From positions 1 to 33,347 of the forward strand of contig NZ_JAGQEK010000006.1 of the NCBI RefSeq assembly GCF_024346075.1: a stretch of DNA of 33,347 nt, given 5' to 3'. How positions within the stretch are numbered: the first letter of the stretch is position 1; each line of letters opens with the position of its first letter. Made by a program: the position numbers and the translations under genes. This stretch comes from Synechococcus sp. Cruz CV12-2-Slac-r (GTDB lineage: Bacteria > Cyanobacteriota > Cyanobacteriia > PCC-6307 > Cyanobiaceae). Below the pieces are notes generated by a model, which was not told the DNA's origin, did not search any database, and saw only the letters and a program-made list of their open reading frames with translations. Below, piece after piece: positions 24,693 through 32,961 of the stretch.

Positions 24693-26279
24693 CTAAACCA
24701 CCAGTTGAGGCAGTCTTGGGGAGGCTGCTACCAATTGTTTGGTGATCTCTGCAAGCGGATTTCGCAACAACTTATCCCCGGGCCCCTCCTCAACAATCTT
24801 GCCTTGATTTAAAATAATTAAACGATGGCAAAATCCGCTAGCTAAACCTAAATCGTGGGTTACAAAAATAATTCCCAAACCAAATTGATGCTGCAGATCG
24901 CGCAGCAATTCCAAAACATCAGCTTGAATTTCTGCATCTAACATACTCACTGATTCATCACATAACAAAACACTTGGTTTCAAAATAAGGGCCCTGGCAA
25001 TTGCCACCCTTTGTTGTTGGCCGCCGGATAACTCACGCGGCAAACGCGAAGCAAAACTAGCGGGCAAACCCACAGCATCCATCAAGGCCAAAGCCATGCT
25101 GCGAGCTGCAGCTTTTGAAGCCATACGGTGAATCAAAAGAGGATCAGCAATAGCGCGCTGAACATCCATTACAGGATTAAGGCAAGCCAGCGGATCTTGA
25201 AACACCATCTGCATCCTCTGGCGCGCCACTGCTAAAGGCTTACCAAGCAACAGCACCTCCCCGCCCCGCAACGGGTTTAAGCCCATCAAGGCACGGCAAA
25301 GAGTGCTTTTCCCACAGCCGGAAGGGCCTACTAACCCAAGGGTTTCAGCGGCATGGAGCCGCAGTGAAACCCCATCAACGGATTTGAGCCAACGGGAACG
25401 CCACGGCAGAGAGGGAAGCCGGTGCCAACAGCGCACCTGATGTAATTCCAATACCACTGCCGCTTCTGGCGATTGGGGGGTATCGCCCCCTTCCCGCCGC
25501 CGCGCCGCCGCCACCAAACGTTTAGTGAGAGGTTGCTGGGGGTTTTGCAGCACCTGATTAACTGAACCCTGCTCTAGCAAACGCCCCTGCTCCAGCACAG
25601 CCATTTGTTCACACCATTTCCCAGCCAAAGCAAGGTCGTGGCTAATCAATAGCAACGCACTGCCCAATTCAGCGCAAAGGCTGCAGAGTTCGGCCATTAC
25701 CTGGGCAGCCACAGCCACATCAAGGCTGGTGGTGGGTTCATCGGCGATCACCAAAGGGGGATTGAGGGCCATCGCAAGGGCAATTGCCACCCGCTGACGC
25801 ATCCCACCACTGAATTCATGGGGGTAACTGTTAAAACGATCAGCTGTGATGCCCACCCGTTGCAGTAGATCTTCGGCCCGCTGGCGCACCTGTTCGCGAG
25901 CAACACCAGGGCGATGGGCCCGCAAGGTGTCAGTTAAATGACCGCCAATACTTAATAACGGGTTTAGGCGAGTCATTGGATCTTGAAATACCAAACCCAC
26001 CGCTTCACCACGCAATTTATTCAGCGCCTTGGGCCGCAGGATTCTGGGATCTTGATTACACAAGAGCAAACCACCACTGCTTTTACTGCCAGGGGGGAGA
26101 AGCTGTAACACCGCTTTAGCAACTGTGCTCTTGCCGCAACCGGAAGGGCCCACCAAGGCAACACGCTCACCTCTGCTCAACTGAAGCGTTAGCCCTTGCA
26201 GGGTGGGTTCGCTGCAACTGGGGTAAGCCACCACCAATTGGTTTAGCTGGAGCACCAACTGATTTGAAGCTGCTTCCAT
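24693..26279 (-). CDS. ABC transporter subunit with two fused ATPase domains (Dpp/Opp type)
   Basis: 528 aa, two complete ABC ATPases in tandem. Domain 1: Walker A GPSGCGKST (near 42), signature FSGGMRQRVAIALA (near 155), Walker B VIADEPTTSLDV. Domain 2: Walker A GPSGCGKST (near 317), LNPLRGGEVLLLGK, signature LSGGQQQRVAIARA (near 415), Walker B LLCDESVSMLDAE. Each catalytic glutamate is present. In domain 2 the usual DEPTS is DESVS, a departure next to the glutamate. The layout is a DppD-DppF fusion, as in the GsiA/YejF group of dipeptide, glutathione or microcin importers. No permease or binding-protein gene is nearby, so the substrate cannot be assigned. It is divergent from the RelA/SpoT gene, 71 bp apart. 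Confidence 0.9.
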   Translation of the reverse strand: MEAASNQLVLQLNQLVVAYPSCSEPTLQGLTLQLSRGERVALVGPSGCGKSTVAKAVLQLLPPGSKSSGGLLLCNQDPRILRPKALNKLRGEAVGLVFQDPMTRLNPLLSIGGHLTDTLRAHRPGVAREQVRQRAEDLLQRVGITADRFNSYPHEFSGGMRQRVAIALAMALNPPLVIADEPTTSLDVAVAAQVMAELCSLCAELGSALLLISHDLALAGKWCEQMAVLEQGRLLEQGSVNQVLQNPQQPLTKRLVAAARRREGGDTPQSPEAAVVLELHQVRCWHRLPSLPWRSRWLKSVDGVSLRLHAAETLGLVGPSGCGKSTLCRALMGLNPLRGGEVLLLGKPLAVARQRMQMVFQDPLACLNPVMDVQRAIADPLLIHRMASKAAARSMALALMDAVGLPASFASRLPRELSGGQQQRVAIARALILKPSVLLCDESVSMLDAEIQADVLELLRDLQHQFGLGIIFVTHDLGLASGFCHRLIILNQGKIVEEGPGDKLLRNPLAEITKQLVAASPRLPQLVV

Positions 26280-26301
26280 AGAGGATTAAAGCTTTAGTAA
26301 T

Positions 26302-26330
26302 GGGGTTTTTACCCCGATGCTGCATAGCAT
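26302..26330 (+). promoter_or_regulatory. Two adjacent short stem-loops upstream of the RelA/SpoT gene
   Basis: GGGGTTTTTACCCC (26302-26315) can form a 5-bp stem with a 4-nt loop. ATGCTGCATAGCAT (26317-26330) can form a second 5-bp stem with a 4-nt loop. They end 20 bp before the ATG at 26351, in the gap between two divergent genes. They could be in the leader of the stringent-response mRNA or overlap a promoter. The arms are short, so chance cannot be excluded. Confidence 0.3.
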
Positions 26331-26350
26331 GGCTGTAATCCGATCGATTA

Positions 26351-28642
26351 ATGCTAAAAACAGCTGATCTGGTAAGCGGTATCGAGGCAGTAACACTGCC
26401 TGAAAGGATCCGCTGCTCAAGCAGCTACAACATCAAGCTGCCCGATTGGTTAAAAAAATGCATCGCTAATGTGCCTGTTGGCAGTGGCGATAGTTGCCCA
26501 ACAGATCCAGAAGCACTGCTGGCTTTATCCTTCGATTTTGCTTATCAACTGCATCAAGGCCAAGTAAGAGCGAGCGGAGAGCCTTATATTATTCATCCAG
26601 TAGCGGTTGCCGATTTATTAAGGGATATCGGCGGCAGCGCCGCGGTAATAGCCGCAGGATTCTTACATGACGTGGTGGAAGATACTGGTGTAACACTTAA
26701 CGAAATAGAAGCGCATTTTGGCGCTGAGGTGAGAGGTTTAGTTGAGGGGGTAACAAAGTTAGGCGGAATTCACTTCACAAACCGCACAGAAGCACAGGCA
26801 GAAAATCTACGTAAAATGTTTTTAGCAATGGCTAGTGATATCAGAGTTGTATTAGTTAAATTAGCTGATCGTTTACATAATATGCGAACACTTAGTGCGT
26901 TAAAGCCAGACAAACAACATCGCATTGCAACAGAAACCCGTGATATTTATGCCCCACTAGCAAACCGTCTTGGCATCGGACGATTCAAGTGGGAGCTAGA
27001 GGATCTGGCATTTAAGGTGCTTGAACCGGATGCATTTCGCCAAATTCAACAGGAGGTAGCAAGCAAACGCAGCGATCGCGAAGATCGTTTAGCAGCGACT
27101 GTTGAATTGCTAAAAAATAAACTTGAAGCTTCCGGATTAAGTGATTGTGATGTTGTTGGTAGACCAAAACATCTATATGGAATATGGAGCAAGATGCAAC
27201 GCCAACAGAAAGCTTTTCATGAAATTTATGATGTGGCAGCTCTAAGAATTGTTACCTCATCTGTTGAAAATTGCTACCGCGCATTAGCTGTATTGCACGA
27301 TACTTTTCGGCCTATACCAGGGCGTTTCAAAGATTATATCGGCCTACCTAAACCAAATGGTTATAAATCACTCCATACAGCTGTAATCGGCAGACATAGA
27401 CCGATTGAGGTGCAAATACGCACATCGGATATGCATCATGTAGCGGAATACGGAATCGCAGCCCATTGGAAATACAAAGAAGGTGGCTCACCTGCCGATG
27501 GCGATGAGATGGCACGCTTTAATTGGTTAAGACAACTTGTGGATTGGCAAAAGGAAGGTGGCGGGCAAGATCACAACGATTATTTGAAATCTATCAAAGA
27601 AGATCTATTTGATGAAGAGGTGTTTGTATTTACGCCAAAAGGTGAAGTTATAGGTTTACGTAAGGGTTCAACGGCTGTTGATTTTGCCTATCGAATCCAC
27701 AGTGAGGTGGGTAATCACTGCCAAGGAGTGCGTATTAATGATCGCCTTTGCAATCTCACAACCCCATTACAAAATGGCGATTTTGTTCAAGTATTAACCA
27801 GCAAAAGTGCACATCCAAGCCTCGATTGGCTAAATTTTGTTGCCACCCCTACCGCAAGAGAACGAATTCGTCAGTGGTATAAAAAAAGCCATCGCGAAGA
27901 AAATATTATTAGGGGTAAAGAGATTCTTGAAAGGGAGCTGGGCCGTGATGGGCTTGAAAGCTTGATACATAGTGAAGCGATGGCTCGCGTTAGTAAGCGT
28001 TGCAATCTTGGCAATGTAGATGACCTTTTAGCTGCCTTAGGTTTTGGAGGTGTTACCCAACATCAAGTAACAAATCGCCTGCGGGAAGAGCTCAGATTGC
28101 AGGAAGCAGCCAAGTTACCTGAGGTTAGCAATGAAGAATTAGCAAAAAATCTATCTGAACAGACAGAAGTTAGAAGCAACAACATAAATGGCAGCCCAAT
28201 TCTTGGTGTAGAAGGTTTGGAATATCGCCTTGGCGGCTGCTGTTGCCCATTGCCGGGTGAAACAATAATGGGTGCTGTGGCTTTAGGAAATCACGGCATC
28301 ACAATCCATCGCCAAGATTGCAGCAACTTGGCTCAAACTCCAGCTGAACGGCGGCTACCTGTGCGTTGGAATCCAAATACTGGAGATCATCGCCGCAACT
28401 ACCCAACTCAATTACGAATTGAGGTATTAGATAGGGTTGGGATATTAAAAGATATTCTCATGCAATTATCCGATAGCCGTATCAATGTAAGCGATGCCAG
28501 GGTGCGCACTGCTTTTGGGAAGCCCGCCCGCATTGATCTACGTATTGAATTAGATAATGCAAGTAAGTTGCAATCAACGATAAGCCAGATTCGCTCAATG
28601 GCTGATGTATTAGATATTGCACGCACAGGAATTGGTGGCTAA
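26351..28642 (+). CDS. spoT: Bifunctional (p)ppGpp synthetase/hydrolase (RelA/SpoT homologue)
   Basis: 763 aa from ATG 26351, full Rsh length. Domains in order: HD hydrolase (about 60-210) with YIIHPVAV, HD at 106-107 in FLHDVVEDT and LADRLHNMRT; synthetase domain (about 250-370) with RPKHLYGIWSKMQRQ, FKDYIGLPKPNGYKSLHT and VEVQIRT-like IEVQIRTSDMHHVAEYGIAAHW; TGS (about 420-485, EVFVFTPKGEVIGLRKGSTAVDFAY); a linker and zinc-finger-like GGCCCPLPGE; and a C-terminal ACT domain (about 685-760). Both catalytic sites look intact, so it should make and degrade (p)ppGpp in response to amino-acid or other stress. Its linker region is AT-richer than many neighbours. It is followed by a convergent GH57 gene after 26 bp. 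Confidence 0.96.
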   Translation: MLKTADLVSGIEAVTLPERIRCSSSYNIKLPDWLKKCIANVPVGSGDSCPTDPEALLALSFDFAYQLHQGQVRASGEPYIIHPVAVADLLRDIGGSAAVIAAGFLHDVVEDTGVTLNEIEAHFGAEVRGLVEGVTKLGGIHFTNRTEAQAENLRKMFLAMASDIRVVLVKLADRLHNMRTLSALKPDKQHRIATETRDIYAPLANRLGIGRFKWELEDLAFKVLEPDAFRQIQQEVASKRSDREDRLAATVELLKNKLEASGLSDCDVVGRPKHLYGIWSKMQRQQKAFHEIYDVAALRIVTSSVENCYRALAVLHDTFRPIPGRFKDYIGLPKPNGYKSLHTAVIGRHRPIEVQIRTSDMHHVAEYGIAAHWKYKEGGSPADGDEMARFNWLRQLVDWQKEGGGQDHNDYLKSIKEDLFDEEVFVFTPKGEVIGLRKGSTAVDFAYRIHSEVGNHCQGVRINDRLCNLTTPLQNGDFVQVLTSKSAHPSLDWLNFVATPTARERIRQWYKKSHREENIIRGKEILERELGRDGLESLIHSEAMARVSKRCNLGNVDDLLAALGFGGVTQHQVTNRLREELRLQEAAKLPEVSNEELAKNLSEQTEVRSNNINGSPILGVEGLEYRLGGCCCPLPGETIMGAVALGNHGITIHRQDCSNLAQTPAERRLPVRWNPNTGDHRRNYPTQLRIEVLDRVGILKDILMQLSDSRINVSDARVRTAFGKPARIDLRIELDNASKLQSTISQIRSMADVLDIARTGIGG

Positions 28643-28668
28643 AGTCGAAGAATATTGAAGCATCATTT

Positions 28669-30075
28669 TCAAATCTCCGCTAACGCTTCTTCCCCGGCTC
28701 GATAAATCTCTGTTGCATATTCAGTCCAGCCGCCTTGGCCCCAATAACGGAAGCAACTAGTTTGCAGCAATAAAACATACAATAGTGCAGTTTGATATTT
28801 AGATGTTTTTGTAATCTCTGGATCTGTAATTACCAGATGATCAAACAATTGGTGAAATTTTGCACTTAGTTGATTCATCGGCTCCAATACATTCGCATAA
28901 CCTTCCACCCAACTTAAATTATTTGTCCAGGAGGCACCAACCATTGCGCTGGTATCTGGTGGTAATTGATTATCAATCTGCTGCCACAGCTTATGCTGCT
29001 GCACGGCTTGAATAATTGGCAAATCATCCTCCTGCACACCAGCAGCATCTAGTAGCTCCAAATATTCAGTGCCATTAATAGCTACTGTTGAGCTTTGCGT
29101 GGCGATGCGCTGATGAGCCTGAATAAAAGCTTGGGGGAATTCATTCATCATCACTCCACCATTTTCACCATCAGCAATTTGTGAAACCAAAGCAGGAACT
29201 TTCATATCGCCAATTGCCTGTTTAGCTAGCCCCAGAGCCTCATAGCAGGGCTGCATCTGACCCACAAGTTTTGTATCGGAGCCCTGGGTTTTAATTAATG
29301 CTGTAATTGAAACTGATTCGCCTTTAAAATTCCGCGCTATCAATTTATTTGGAATATATTTTTGGGATTGATTCAAGCAACTGCCATCTAAATTCTCAAC
29401 GCTATGTTCCTGCACCAGTAACCAGCGATAGCCACATTCCTTTAAAGCCTTTATAAATTCATATAGCGTATCTGGATGATTAGGTAAATGCATCTCTGGG
29501 GCTGAGAAGCCCTTCACCCGTTGCAATGTATCATTGCCAAATAAAGCTGCAAAGTGATGCTGCCAAGCCGTGATCTGAAGTTTTAGATCTGGTATAGGAG
29601 TGGAGGGCGCAACCGCGTGGCTCCAAAAGGTGCCAAGCCATTCCACATGGGGCTGAAGGCTTGGGTCGCAGGTTAAATATTTAAGTGCATTTAAAATATC
29701 AACACGACCCATTTGCTCAAATCCCCAGAGCAGATTTCCAGAATAATCCAACATTATTCGAGGATTGCATCCGGCATCTATCAATTCAGGCATTATTTCC
29801 GCAAGGCGTTTATAACAATTAGCAAAAGATTCTGCATTATGATTATCCCCTTCGCCTGGATGTTCAAACATATATTGTAAATGCGAAATTAGGCTTCCAT
29901 CTACACCGGCCGGAATCGTTGGCTGGTGCATATGCAATGCGCAGCAAAAAGCAGAATTAATTTGCGAAAAATCAAACTTGGAATTCTTTATAAATACAGG
30001 CTGATCTTGTTGAAGCAACTCAAGCAGTTCAGCTTCATTACCAGAAATTGCTGGAAGCTTAAATTTTGGAATCAT
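28669..30075 (-). CDS. Glycoside hydrolase family 57-like protein
   Basis: 468 aa, no signal peptide. Seen: region I HMHQPTIP (48-55); LLWGFEQMGR (115-124); the probable nucleophile E194 in GFSAPEMHLP; the probable acid/base D302 in ADGENGGVMMNEFP; and a C-terminal helical bundle with ASWTNNLSWVEGYANVLEP and SCFRYWGQGGWTEY. These follow the conserved GH57 regions, in which Glu and Asp act as nucleophile and proton donor on alpha-glucans (amylopullulanase, 4-alpha-glucanotransferase, branching enzyme). Which activity it has cannot be told; the length is shorter than branching enzymes. A cytoplasmic role in glycogen or compatible-solute metabolism is an inference. The gene is AT-rich compared with its flanks. 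It converges on the RelA/SpoT gene with 26 bp between stops. Confidence 0.82.
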   Translation of the reverse strand: MIPKFKLPAISGNEAELLELLQQDQPVFIKNSKFDFSQINSAFCCALHMHQPTIPAGVDGSLISHLQYMFEHPGEGDNHNAESFANCYKRLAEIMPELIDAGCNPRIMLDYSGNLLWGFEQMGRVDILNALKYLTCDPSLQPHVEWLGTFWSHAVAPSTPIPDLKLQITAWQHHFAALFGNDTLQRVKGFSAPEMHLPNHPDTLYEFIKALKECGYRWLLVQEHSVENLDGSCLNQSQKYIPNKLIARNFKGESVSITALIKTQGSDTKLVGQMQPCYEALGLAKQAIGDMKVPALVSQIADGENGGVMMNEFPQAFIQAHQRIATQSSTVAINGTEYLELLDAAGVQEDDLPIIQAVQQHKLWQQIDNQLPPDTSAMVGASWTNNLSWVEGYANVLEPMNQLSAKFHQLFDHLVITDPEITKTSKYQTALLYVLLLQTSCFRYWGQGGWTEYATEIYRAGEEALAEI

Positions 30076-30143
30076 TGCTTGAAATAAAAAGGTGAATTAG
30101 CGAGCAGCGCAAACAAAACTTTTGCGATCTAGCTGGGCAGATC

Positions 30144-30171
30144 TTGCAGCCGTGTGAAATATTAGTATAAA
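30144..30171 (+). promoter_or_regulatory. Candidate sigma70-type promoter for the small membrane protein-mnmE unit
   Basis: TTGCAG at 30144-30149 and TATAAA at 30166-30171 are separated by 16 bp, close to the -35/-10 consensus. The site lies just upstream of the ATG at 30187 in the 111-bp gap between divergent genes. A start about 7-9 bp past the -10 would leave only a very short leader. No experimental support is available. Confidence 0.35.
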
Positions 30172-30186
30172 TCTGCCATTTTACCG

Positions 30187-30603
30187 ATGAATCGGCTGAT
30201 AACAGTTCAAAACAATCTTAAATTAGCAGTATTAGGCTTAGTGCTTAATTTATTTGGCCTTATTGCAGCTGGAGTTGCAATAAGGCTTTCAGTAACATCG
30301 CCTGATTCCATGCACGTTGCCACATTTGTAGTGGCTTTAGCGGGATGGTTGCCAGCCTTGATCATCGGCATTACCGCCTGTATTGCACTGTTGCTGCAAC
30401 GGCGCTGGGGGATTGTTTTAGCATTGGTAGCACTGGGATTACAGCTGATAACGCTAGTTCCCTATGGCATTGTGAGAACAGTGTTGATACCAGAAAGCAG
30501 AGCAATCTGCGGTGTTATCACTGCTGTTGTGTTGGGGGGCGGCACTGTTTTAATCATTTATTGGTCGCAAGCGCTCGCCAAATGGCAACAGGGCCATGAA
30601 TAA
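30187..30603 (+). CDS. Four-span membrane protein overlapping mnmE, unknown
   Basis: 138 aa with four membrane spans: LAVLGLVLNLFGLIAAGVAI, VATFVVALAGWLPALIIGIT running into ACIALLLQ, WGIVLALVALGLQLITLVPY and AICGVITAVVLGGGTVLIIYW. A polar loop with SVTSPDSMHV lies between the first two. I do not recognise a family. The last 8 bp overlap the mnmE start (ATGAATAA), so the two are translationally coupled and the small protein is the first gene of that transcript. It is divergent from the GH57 gene, and the gap between them carries a plausible promoter. Confidence 0.65.
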   Translation: MNRLITVQNNLKLAVLGLVLNLFGLIAAGVAIRLSVTSPDSMHVATFVVALAGWLPALIIGITACIALLLQRRWGIVLALVALGLQLITLVPYGIVRTVLIPESRAICGVITAVVLGGGTVLIIYWSQALAKWQQGHE

Positions 30604-31951
30604 CAGCAGCACGATTGCCGCTATTGCAACAGCGGTAGCGGCGGGAGAGGGCAGTATTGCGATTGTGCGCATCAGTGGCTCTGAAGCAGAAAAGATTGGA
30701 CGCAAATTATTTGTTAGCGCTGGCCAGCAGCAATGGGATAGCCACAGGGTGCTTTATGGCCATGTGTGCGATCCCGCTACTGGAGAACGCATTGATGAAG
30801 CCCTGCTGCTTTTGATGCGGGCACCCCGCAGCTTCACCCGTGAAACCGTAGTGGAACTCCATTGCCATGGCGGTGTAGTGGTGGTGCAGCGGGTGCTGGA
30901 TCTTGTGCTAGCCGCTGGCGCCGAACGGGCCAAGGCAGGGGAATTTAGCCAAAGAGCTTTTCTGAATGGTCGCTTAGATCTCACTCGCGCAGAAGCGCTA
31001 ATTGATCTGATCACGGCCCGCAGTGGGCGCGCTGCCCAACTAGCAATGGCGGGCCTTGCCGGTGGCGTGCAAGAAAAAATAGAAGCGCTTAGGCAACGGC
31101 TTCTGGATCAATTAGCTGAATTAGAGGCGCGGGTTGATTTTGAAGAAGATCTACCAGCCCTAAATCCTCAGGCGGTTGCAACAGAGCTAAAAAATGTTGC
31201 AGAAGAATTGCAATTACTAATTGCAGCAGCCAGCCAGGGGCAGTTGCTGCGGGAGGGCCTGCGGGTGGCAATTGTGGGCCGTCCCAATGTGGGGAAGAGC
31301 AGTTTGCTTAATCACCTATGTGGAAATGAAAGGGCAATAGTTACGGATCAAGCCGGCACCACCCGCGATCTACTTGATGTTGATTTAGTTATTGATGGGG
31401 TGCCGATCAGCTTGGTTGATACAGCGGGGATTCGCTCAAGTGAAGATATAGTTGAACAACTGGGTATTGAACGCAGCCGCAAAGCCCTTGCAAGCGCAGA
31501 TGTAGTAATTTTGGTTTACAATATCCACATCGGCTGGACTCCTAATGATGAAAGCCTAAAAATTGAAATTCCAAAGGAAATACATCTGCTAATTGTGGGA
31601 AATAAACTAGATTTAGGTGAAGCAAAAGAAGCCGGGCCGGCAAATGTAAAAATAAGTGCCCAAACAGGTGAGGGCATGAAACAATTCAAATCAGAATTAT
31701 TAACAACCTGCGGCTATTGCGGAGAGGGAATAGGGTTAGAAGTTGCCTTAAATCATCGGCAAAAGGATTTAGCAGCTTCTGCAAAACATGCGTTAGCGCG
31801 TTGTTTAGATGCAGCTGCTAATGGGCTGCCGTGGGATTTTTGGACCATTGATCTGCGCGATGCCATAAGCCAATTAGGTGAAATAACTGGAGCGGAGATA
31901 TCAGAAGCTGTTCTAGATCGCGTTTTCTCTAAATTCTGCATTGGCAAATAA
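30596..31951 (+). CDS. mnmE: tRNA modification GTPase MnmE
   Basis: 451 aa. The N-terminal folate-binding domain has IAAIATAVAAGEGSIAIVRISG and LHCHGGVVVVQRVL. A helical domain follows. The inserted G domain has G1 GRPNVGKSSL (about 228-237), the TTRD switch, G3 DTAG (about 275) and G4 NKLD (about 336). The C-terminus is FSKFCIGK with the conserved catalytic-site cysteine four residues from the end. With MnmG it installs cmnm5 groups on U34 of tRNAs reading two-codon boxes. Cytoplasmic. It overlaps the upstream small membrane-protein gene by 8 bp; the convergent DUF4079 gene ends 15 bp after its stop. Confidence 0.97.
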   Translation: MNNSSTIAAIATAVAAGEGSIAIVRISGSEAEKIGRKLFVSAGQQQWDSHRVLYGHVCDPATGERIDEALLLLMRAPRSFTRETVVELHCHGGVVVVQRVLDLVLAAGAERAKAGEFSQRAFLNGRLDLTRAEALIDLITARSGRAAQLAMAGLAGGVQEKIEALRQRLLDQLAELEARVDFEEDLPALNPQAVATELKNVAEELQLLIAAASQGQLLREGLRVAIVGRPNVGKSSLLNHLCGNERAIVTDQAGTTRDLLDVDLVIDGVPISLVDTAGIRSSEDIVEQLGIERSRKALASADVVILVYNIHIGWTPNDESLKIEIPKEIHLLIVGNKLDLGEAKEAGPANVKISAQTGEGMKQFKSELLTTCGYCGEGIGLEVALNHRQKDLAASAKHALARCLDAAANGLPWDFWTIDLRDAISQLGEITGAEISEAVLDRVFSKFCIGK

Positions 31952-31965
31952 AAACCTCCGCAAAA

Positions 31966-32664
31966 TTACCGCTTTGGAGCTAAGCAAATCTGTGCGTTCC
32001 AATCGCAGGCAGCCAGAGCGGGCTTCTGCCATCTCAAGGGTATTTCAAGCAAATCGCGGGTACCTGTTATTCCTTGAATCACAAATAGCAATGCCACAAG
32101 GAGATTTGCGGCTACATGAATTCGCCGCCAGCGAAGTTGGCGCAGAATTTCTTGCCGTGCCCCAAGTGAAAACAACATCAATCCCACCACCGCCACCCCA
32201 GCCCAGTAATGGGATTGCCAGAATTCAATTTTCAATGGGTTATCACTTAAACGCCACACTTCCGGTTGGGCACCTAAACCAAGCACCCCAGCCCAGGTGA
32301 TGAAAGCAAAGATGAGGCGTAGTGGCTTGCTGCTGGAGCGCCAAAGAGCCAGTAAACAAATACTTGTTCCTACTAGTACCAATAGCAATTCAATAGCGCG
32401 GGCCACTCCACCTTTGAATTCAGCAACAGGGTTAGCTGTGGCGATTACCACCGTGAGAGAAATTAAGCAAATTGCCACAACGCCAAGGGAAAGCCACTGG
32501 CCAAGATCACTGTGGTCGCGGCCGGTGCTCACAGGAAGGTTTGCTCCTGCCACTCGCCTCTGGCGGGCTTGCACCCCTAGCCTCACCACCACACCAATCA
32601 ATGGATAGATGAGTACCACTGCTAAAACAGGATGTATTAACCAAAGCCAATCAATGCTTCCCAA
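31966..32664 (-). CDS. DUF4079 family membrane protein
   Basis: 232 aa with several membrane spans: WLWLIHPVLAVVLIYPLIGV near the start, then LSLGVVAICLISLTVVIATA, AIELLLVLVGTSICLLALW, LIFAFITWAGVLGLGA, HYWAGVAVVGLMLFSLGA and HVAANLLVALLFVIQGITGT. Intramembrane or edge histidines (H16, the HYW histidine and the HVAANL histidine) recall b-type-heme cytochromes, and the DUF4079 family has been compared with such bundles; heme binding here is an inference. The C-terminal GTRDLLEIPLRWQKP is typical of the cyanobacterial group. It converges on mnmE with a 14-bp gap. The function is unknown. Confidence 0.82.
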   Translation of the reverse strand: MGSIDWLWLIHPVLAVVLIYPLIGVVVRLGVQARQRRVAGANLPVSTGRDHSDLGQWLSLGVVAICLISLTVVIATANPVAEFKGGVARAIELLLVLVGTSICLLALWRSSSKPLRLIFAFITWAGVLGLGAQPEVWRLSDNPLKIEFWQSHYWAGVAVVGLMLFSLGARQEILRQLRWRRIHVAANLLVALLFVIQGITGTRDLLEIPLRWQKPALAACDWNAQICLAPKR

Positions 32665-32768
32665 AATAAATCGATCGATCCACTACAACCAGCATTAACG
32701 CTGTAAGGCTGGGGGGTTGCTAAGAACAGAAAAATTTAAGAAACTAGCTAAAATTTATAAAGACCTAA

Positions 32769-32786
32769 CTCAGATTATAATCTGAG
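32769..32786. promoter_or_regulatory. 18-bp perfect palindrome overlapping a TATAAT box
   Basis: CTCAGATTATAATCTGAG is a perfect 9+9 inverted repeat with no spacer. TATAAT (32776-32781), the exact -10 consensus, crosses its centre, and the ATG of the DUF2256 gene follows 16 bp later (32802). No good -35 is seen upstream. This is the layout of an operator for a dimeric repressor covering a promoter, in the 137-bp AT-rich gap between divergent genes. A binding role is inferred. Confidence 0.4.
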
Positions 32787-32801
32787 CATAAAATTAGCAA
32801 A

Positions 32802-32957
32802 ATGCCCCATCACTTAAATAGGCCAACCAAGATTTGCAAAGTTTGCGGTTTAGCTTTTCAATGGCGCAAAAAATGGGAAAATGTATGGGATGAAGTGCTC
32901 TATTGCTCCGAAAAATGCCGTAGAAAACGCAACCAAACAAAACCCTCTGCACCCTAA
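32802..32957 (+). CDS. DUF2256 zinc-ribbon-like small protein
   Basis: 51 aa from ATG 32802 to TAA 32957. Seen: [19 protein letters not shown], then [15 protein letters not shown]. Two cysteine pairs (CKVC at 12-15 and CSEKC at 35-39) should bind one zinc ion. The WRKKW...WDEV..YCS.KCRR pattern is that of DUF2256, a short family often found beside cryptochrome/photolyase-type genes in other bacteria; no such gene is in this window. It is probably a nucleic-acid-binding or accessory factor (inference). nadC starts within 5 bp of its stop, so the two are co-transcribed, and a palindromic site lies just upstream. Confidence 0.85.
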   Translation: MPHHLNRPTKICKVCGLAFQWRKKWENVWDEVLYCSEKCRRKRNQTKPSAP

Positions 32958-32961
32958 CTAT

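Noticed and set aside
27065-27080. GCGATCGC, the cyanobacterial HIP1 octamer
   Set aside because: Only isolated copies were noticed in the window, so there is no enrichment to report.
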